Shown one piece after another: positions 59,820 through 64,000 of a stretch of DNA of 64,000 nt; the stretch's first letter is position 1; each line of letters opens with the position of its first letter. The DNA comes from Bacteroidales bacterium UBA1733 (GTDB lineage: Bacteria > Bacteroidota > Bacteroidia > Bacteroidales > UBA3663). A program made the position numbers and the translations under genes. The notes beneath the pieces were generated by a model. It made no database searches. It was not told the DNA's origin and saw only the letters and a list, made by a program, of their open reading frames with translations. The stretch covers positions 1 to 64,000 of the forward strand of contig DCIF01000096.1 in the NCBI GenBank assembly GCA_002315795.1, written 5' to 3'.

Positions 59820-61157
59820 ATGGAATCCCTCCTTCACTACACCTGGCGTCACAAACTATTTGTTGACTATCCATTGACCACCACCCGTGGTTCGAGTATC
59901 GAGGTACTCCATCCGGGGCTTCCCAACTACGATGCTGGTCCCGACTTTCTTGGTGCCAAGATACTGATCGATGGGGTGGAGTGGGTTGGAAATGTGGAGA
60001 TACATGTACGCACATCCGATTGGTACCGTCATCATCATGATGAGAATGAACGGTATGATAACATAATACTGCATGTGGTGGGAGTGGCAGACGATGAGGT
60101 GTGCTATCACAACGGGGTGCCAATACCACAAATGGTGATGACGGTGCCGGAGTATGTGCGAATGAATTATGAGGGACTGGTCGGGGCTGAACGCAGCCCG
60201 AAGTGCGCGGATATCATCTCGTCCATCCCAACCATCTCAATCCACTCTTGGCTCTCAGCTCTTCAGATCGAACGTCTGCAGCAGCGCACTCAGCAGATCA
60301 TGGAGCGACGTGCCCGACTCTCAATGAGTTGGGAGGATACGCTGTTCGCCACCCTCGCTCGCTCCATGGGCATGGGACGCAATGGCGATGCATTCGAACA
60401 ATGGGTTCTCTCGTTCTCTCTCTCTTCCTTGGCTAAACATCGCGATAGTCTGTTTCAGGTCGAATCTGTGTTTTTCGGGCAAGCGGGGCTGCTTCCGGAG
60501 GGAGAGCCAACCCCTAACCCCTCCCAAAGGGGAAGGGAACTGGAGGATGGATATTGTGGACGGTTGAGGAGTGAGTATGGATATATGCGAAGAAAGTTTG
60601 GACTGGAGCCTATGGGTGGGGGTGAGTGGAAGTTGCTGAGGATGAGGCCGCAGGCGTTTCCGCATGTGAAGTTGGCGCAGTTGGCAATGATGTATTATGA
60701 ACAGAGGGTGTCGATGTCGGCAATCGTGAATGCTGGGTCGGTGGAGGATGTAATGAAACTGCTGGATACGCATGTGAGTGAGTATTGGCGTACACATTAT
60801 ATGTTCGGACGTGAGCACGGTCGTCCTATCGATGGACGGTTGTCGAGGGGGACGAAGGTGGTGATCATGGTGAATTGTGTGGTACCTGTGTTGTTTGCTT
60901 ATGGGCGCTATAAGGGTGATGAGGGTATGTGTGAGCGGGCGCTGAGGATGTGGGAGGAGTTGCCTGCGGAGAAAAATAGTGTGATAGCGGATTGGATGAC
61001 TGCTGGTGTGGTGCCTGATAGTGCTGCTAATTCTCAAGCTCTACTTCAGTTGCATTCTGAATATTGCCAGAAGGGGGAGTGTTTGCGATGCAGGCTCGGT
61101 AAGGAGTATATCGGAAGGAATCCTGGTTTTTTGAGGGAAAATACTACGATGGAATGA
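59820..61157 (+). CDS. DUF2851 family protein
   Basis: A 445-aa protein of a family common in Bacteroidetes whose function is not established. Family segments include MESLLHYTWRHKLFV, GPDFLGAKILIDGVEWVGNV and EIHVRTSDWYRHHH, which together resemble a nuclease-like fold, though no activity can be claimed. SFLREN and a CRLGKEYIGRN end are also typical. A C-rich palindrome (60494-60540) adds an in-frame Pro/Arg-rich loop GEPTPNPSQRGRE at about residues 226-238. It follows the DUF2264 gene across a phrase repeat. Confidence 0.82.
   Translation: MESLLHYTWRHKLFVDYPLTTTRGSSIEVLHPGLPNYDAGPDFLGAKILIDGVEWVGNVEIHVRTSDWYRHHHDENERYDNIILHVVGVADDEVCYHNGVPIPQMVMTVPEYVRMNYEGLVGAERSPKCADIISSIPTISIHSWLSALQIERLQQRTQQIMERRARLSMSWEDTLFATLARSMGMGRNGDAFEQWVLSFSLSSLAKHRDSLFQVESVFFGQAGLLPEGEPTPNPSQRGRELEDGYCGRLRSEYGYMRRKFGLEPMGGGEWKLLRMRPQAFPHVKLAQLAMMYYEQRVSMSAIVNAGSVEDVMKLLDTHVSEYWRTHYMFGREHGRPIDGRLSRGTKVVIMVNCVVPVLFAYGRYKGDEGMCERALRMWEELPAEKNSVIADWMTAGVVPDSAANSQALLQLHSEYCQKGECLRCRLGKEYIGRNPGFLRENTTME
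60494..60540. repeat. C-rich repeat in frame in the DUF2851 gene
   Basis: The words TTCCGGAGGGAGAGCCAACC and CCTAACCCCTCCCAAAGGGG form a C-rich palindrome copy inside the reading frame. It is closely related to intergenic copies at 11532 and 63642. Confidence 0.7.
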
Positions 61158-61250
61158 CATTTGGGTGTCTTTCTGTCGTTTTTTTTGACATTTTAGAAGG
61201 GGAATGTATTAAAAAACGTTTCAATTGTTGAGTTTTTGAACGTAAATGCT

Positions 61251-61258
61251 TAACTTTG
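61251..61258 (+). promoter_or_regulatory. -7 element of the dapB promoter
   Basis: TAACTTTG is a perfect -7 match, 66 bases before the ATG. TTG at 61228-61230 gives a 20-base spacer as a possible -33. Confidence 0.65.
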
Positions 61259-61324
61259 CATCGTTTTTGCGTTGAGGGGTTGATGAGTGGCAATTAGAAA
61301 TTAGTAATTTGTAATTATATAAGT

Positions 61325-62041
61325 ATGAAGATAGCATTAATCGGATATGGTAAGATGGGCAAGATGATTGAGCAAATTGCCCTGAGTCGCGGTCATGAGA
61401 TCGTGAGTGTGATAGATATTGATAATCAAGAGGAGTTTGAGAGTGAGGCGTTCGCGAGTGCGGATGTGGCTATTGAGTTTACTACGCCTTGGACTGCGTT
61501 TGATAACTACCAGAAGGCTTGGAAGGCTGGCGTGAAGGTGGTTAGCGGTTCGACTGGCTGGATGAAAGAGCATGGCGACGAGGTGCGCAAGGCTTGTACG
61601 GAGGGTGGCAAGACGCTGTTCTGGGCAAGTAATTTCAGCGTGGGTGTGGCTATCTTCTCGGCTGTGAATAAGTATCTGGCTAAGATCATGAATCAGTTTG
61701 AACAGTATGATGTGAACATGGTGGAGACTCATCATGTGCATAAGCTTGATGCTCCTTCGGGCACTGCTATCACTCTGGCTGAGGGTATCATCGAGAACCT
61801 GGACCGCAAGAACCGCTGGGGACTGCACGAGACTGCTGAGGGTGTGCTTCGCATCGATGATATACGCCGTAAGGAGGTGCCTGGCATACATACTATCTGC
61901 TATGATTCGCCTGAGGATATCATCACTATCACTCATGATGCTCACGGACGTCAGGGCTTTGCTTTAGGCGCTGTGCTGGCGGCTGAGTTTACTGCGAAGA
62001 ATCAGGGATTGCTGAGTATTGACGATATGTTTGAGTTTTAA
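61325..62041 (+). CDS. dapB: 4-Hydroxy-tetrahydrodipicolinate reductase
   Basis: Second enzyme of the diaminopimelate/lysine branch. The 238-aa protein begins with the nucleotide-binding MKIALIGYGKMGKMIEQIAL. The substrate site ETHHVHKLDAPSGTAITLA has the family HH and KxDxPSGT signatures. The product can go to the DAP dehydrogenase encoded at 45.8 kb. AATTCATAATT words forming a long hairpin start just after the stop. Confidence 0.95.
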   Translation: MKIALIGYGKMGKMIEQIALSRGHEIVSVIDIDNQEEFESEAFASADVAIEFTTPWTAFDNYQKAWKAGVKVVSGSTGWMKEHGDEVRKACTEGGKTLFWASNFSVGVAIFSAVNKYLAKIMNQFEQYDVNMVETHHVHKLDAPSGTAITLAEGIIENLDRKNRWGLHETAEGVLRIDDIRRKEVPGIHTICYDSPEDIITITHDAHGRQGFALGAVLAAEFTAKNQGLLSIDDMFEF

Positions 62042-62046
62042 AAAAA

Positions 62047-62140
62047 TCATAATTCATAATTCAAAAATTCATAATTATCAGTGCTGCCAGCAATAGCGAA
62101 TCCGCATGGCACAATTATGAATTAAGAATTATGAATTAAA
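62047..62140. repeat. AATTCATAATT hairpin between dapB and lepB
   Basis: Left arm about 62051-62076 and right arm about 62113-62137 are near-perfect complements of about 25 bases, each made of two AATTCATAATT words. The loop (GTGCTGCCAGCAATAGCG region) differs from other copies. It is similar to the hairpin after amt. Confidence 0.75.
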
Positions 62141-62145
62141 AATAA

Positions 62146-63639
62146 ATGGAGATGGGATTTAACTATTCGGAATTTAAGAAGACGAAGGCTCAGGAGGGCA
62201 AGGGTGAACAACCTGAGGCTGGCTGGGTAAAATGGACAAAGTTTGCGGTGGTAACCGTTCTGTATCTGCTGTTCTTGTACTGGGTAGGCAGTTGGATGGG
62301 ACTGATCGTGCTACCATTTATATATGATGTGTACATCACGAAGAAGATACCTTGGACATGGTGGAAGTCGCTCGACGGTATGGGTAGGACTGTGATGTCG
62401 TGGGTGGATGCTATCGTGTTTGCTCTGGTAGCCGTGTACTTCGTCAATCAGTTCTTCTTCCAGAACTATCAGATACCATCAAGTTCGCTGGAGAAGAGTC
62501 TGCTGACTGGTGACTATCTGCTGGTGAGCAAGGTAAGCTATGGTCCTCGCATACCTCAGACTCCTCTCACTATGCCTCTGACTCAGCATACGATGCCCCT
62601 GTTTGGATGTAAGAGTTATATCGAATGGCCTCATTGGGAGTACCGCCGTGTGAAAGGACTCGGCAAGGTGGAACTGGGCGATATAGTAGTATTTAACTAT
62701 CCTGCAGGCGATACGTGTGCGGTGGCTCTGAATGCAGACTACTATGGCGCCTGCCTCGAACTCGGTGCCCAGGCGGCAGCAGAACAAGGGTATGACGTGC
62801 CGAACATGAATAGCTTGAACCGCGAGGAGCAGCAGCAGATGTATGATCAGTTGTACGCTATCGGCAAACAGGTCATAGCAGCCAACACAGCTAAGTTTGG
62901 CGAGGTGGTAGCACGTCCTGTGGACCGCCGTGAGAACTATGTGAAGCGCTGCGTAGGTCTGCCGGGTCAGACGCTGATGATCAAGGATAAAGTGATATAT
63001 GTGGACGGAAAGGCTGAGAAGACTCCTGATGAGGCACAGTTCCTATACCAGATATTTACTAATGACAATCTGCAGTACCCGAAGTACGACGAGATGTGTC
63101 AGCATCTGGAAATCAGTGATGAGCAGCGTGCTGAGTGGAATACCAGTGGTGCGATGCCTGTGACTGCGTCGGTGCTCGACAAACTGAAGAGATGTCAGGT
63201 GGTGGACTCGGTGAAGGAGGTGATAGATAGTCCAATAGACCGCCTCTACCCGCTGAACCATCAGTATGGATGGACGGTGGATAACTACGGTCCAATATGG
63301 ATTCCAGCCAAGGGGCAGAACATAGCGCTGACTCTCGACAACCTGGCTATCTATGAGCGCCCAATACGTGTGTATGAGGGTAATGACTTGCAAGTGAAAG
63401 ATGGTAAGATATACATCAACGGCAAGGAGACTAAGCAGTACACATTCAAGATGGACTACTACTGGATGATGGGTGATAACCGTCATAACTCGGCTGACTC
63501 ACGTTTCTGGGGTTTCGTGCCAGAGGATCATGTGGTCGGCAAACCGCTGTTTGTATGGCTGAGCGTAAGTCCTGACAGCAATCCAGGAAGCAGAATCAGA
63601 TGGAATAGGTTATTTAAGTGGGTGGATGATATAAAATAA
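62146..63639 (+). CDS. lepB: Signal peptidase I
   Basis: Removes signal peptides from exported proteins at the inner membrane. The 497-aa protein has membrane helices at about residues 33-62 and 88-105. The catalytic Ser is S114 in QIPSSSLEKSL and the Lys is K267 in NYVKRCVGLPG. Later, YWMMGDNRHNSADSRFWGFV is the box E run. Bacteroidetes LepB proteins are usually about this long because of an insert between the Ser and Lys regions. The ATG at 62152 is an alternative start. Confidence 0.95.
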   Translation: MEMGFNYSEFKKTKAQEGKGEQPEAGWVKWTKFAVVTVLYLLFLYWVGSWMGLIVLPFIYDVYITKKIPWTWWKSLDGMGRTVMSWVDAIVFALVAVYFVNQFFFQNYQIPSSSLEKSLLTGDYLLVSKVSYGPRIPQTPLTMPLTQHTMPLFGCKSYIEWPHWEYRRVKGLGKVELGDIVVFNYPAGDTCAVALNADYYGACLELGAQAAAEQGYDVPNMNSLNREEQQQMYDQLYAIGKQVIAANTAKFGEVVARPVDRRENYVKRCVGLPGQTLMIKDKVIYVDGKAEKTPDEAQFLYQIFTNDNLQYPKYDEMCQHLEISDEQRAEWNTSGAMPVTASVLDKLKRCQVVDSVKEVIDSPIDRLYPLNHQYGWTVDNYGPIWIPAKGQNIALTLDNLAIYERPIRVYEGNDLQVKDGKIYINGKETKQYTFKMDYYWMMGDNRHNSADSRFWGFVPEDHVVGKPLFVWLSVSPDSNPGSRIRWNRLFKWVDDIK

Positions 63640-63641
63640 GT

Positions 63642-63735
63642 GGACCCTCCCCAGTCCTCCCTTGAGGGAGGGGGTAATGGTTACTGGTTACTGATTACAG
63701 GTTACAGTTTACTGGTTAATGCTTACAGATTAATG
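63642..63735. repeat. C-rich palindrome plus GGTTACTGGTTACTG phrase
   Basis: A C-rich copy (63642-63675) directly follows the lepB stop. GGTTACTGGTTACTGATTACAG-type words run on to the start codon of the WbqC-family gene, whose ATG lies within the last word. Confidence 0.75.
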
Positions 63736-64000
63736 GTACTTCCGTCATATTATTTACCACCGGTGAGTTGGTTCGTGCGCATGCTGAATGCGAACGAACC
63801 AATTCTCGTTGAACAGTGGGCGAACTACAGGAAACAGACACTGCATAACAGGTGCTGGATCGATAGTCCAAATGGAAGGTTGGCGCTCACGGTGCCAGTG
63901 GATAGGAGTACGTTTGTGGGTGGTAAGTGCTTGATGAAGGATGTGCAGGTAAGTGACCATACCGACTGGCAGAGGCAACATTGGTATGCACTGGAATCGA
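63733..64000 (+). CDS. WbqC family protein (partial, runs off the window)
   Basis: The first 89 codons of a gene that continues beyond the right edge. The start MVLPSYYLPPVSWFVRMLN and the run YRKQTLHNRCWIDSPNGR, followed by LTVPV, are WbqC landmarks. WbqC-like proteins are associated with surface polysaccharide synthesis, but the activity is not settled. The previous in-frame ATG is followed by a stop, so 63733 is the start. Confidence 0.85.
   Translation, partial: MVLPSYYLPPVSWFVRMLNANEPILVEQWANYRKQTLHNRCWIDSPNGRLALTVPVDRSTFVGGKCLMKDVQVSDHTDWQRQHWYALES

Noticed and set aside
1..64000. tRNA, rRNA, transposase or prophage genes
   Set aside because: I saw no cloverleaf-like sequence, rRNA segment or transposase motif in any spacer; a dedicated search could still find a small RNA.

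Overview
The window is a stretch of chromosome from a Bacteroidales bacterium, most likely Prevotellaceae. Several gene families are typical of that group: DUF4835, DUF4292, DUF3127, DUF2851, meso-diaminopimelate dehydrogenase and long signal peptidase I. The promoters carry the Bacteroidetes -7 element TAnnTTTG, one large secreted protein ends in what looks like a type IX secretion tail, and many genes have only weak Shine-Dalgarno sequences. The genus cannot be settled from the sequence alone. I found no rRNA or tRNA gene, CRISPR array, transposase or phage gene.

Layout. 0.2-9.6 kb: rnpA-yidD facing an RNA methyltransferase whose tail is antisense to the end of yidD, then cysE, tdk, purD, a 0.6 kb non-coding spacer full of reiterated words, two small secreted proteins and a tandem CE12 esterase. 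9.7-21.3 kb (minus strand): Nudix hydrolase and queA, a GH31 glycosidase, a large secreted protein, tadA, and the set tyrS-methyltransferase-serB-MATE. 21.4-27 kb (plus strand): PII-amt, a long PurF-type amidotransferase, pyrG. 27-31.5 kb (minus): dut, a TPR protein, a DUF4292 lipoprotein and an EnvC-like factor, divergent from dgt. 33-37.6 kb: an orphan hybrid sensor kinase with two periplasmic solute-binding domains and a degenerate trypsin-like TPR protein. 37.7-43.4 kb (minus): dnaN, exonuclease, coaBC, DUF4835 and recN. 43.6-47.7 kb: DUF3127, DUF4380, a lipoprotein, ddh and mltG.

The most interesting locus is 47.9-57.6 kb. Seven closely spaced plus-strand genes encode a STAS anti-sigma antagonist, a receiver-PP2C phosphatase, a membrane-anchored coiled-coil/propeller protein, a two-component-propeller sensor kinase lacking its phosphoacceptor His, a soluble kinase with that His, a TonB-dependent receptor and an RsbW-like ATPase. 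Read together they look like a partner-switching relay fed by envelope sensors, with no sigma factor in sight. A two-copy 22-bp tandem repeat abuts the -33 element of its promoter. A DUF2264 protein follows, then DUF2851, dapB, lepB and the start of a WbqC-family gene.

A second theme is a set of short reiterated sequence phrases (for example TTCACTCTTCAC, AATTCATAATT, AGTTGAGGAAGTTGA, and C-rich palindromes). They sit immediately after stop codons, sometimes supply the stop codon, and in several places lie in frame inside protein-coding genes (queA, the CE12 esterase, DUF2264, DUF2851).
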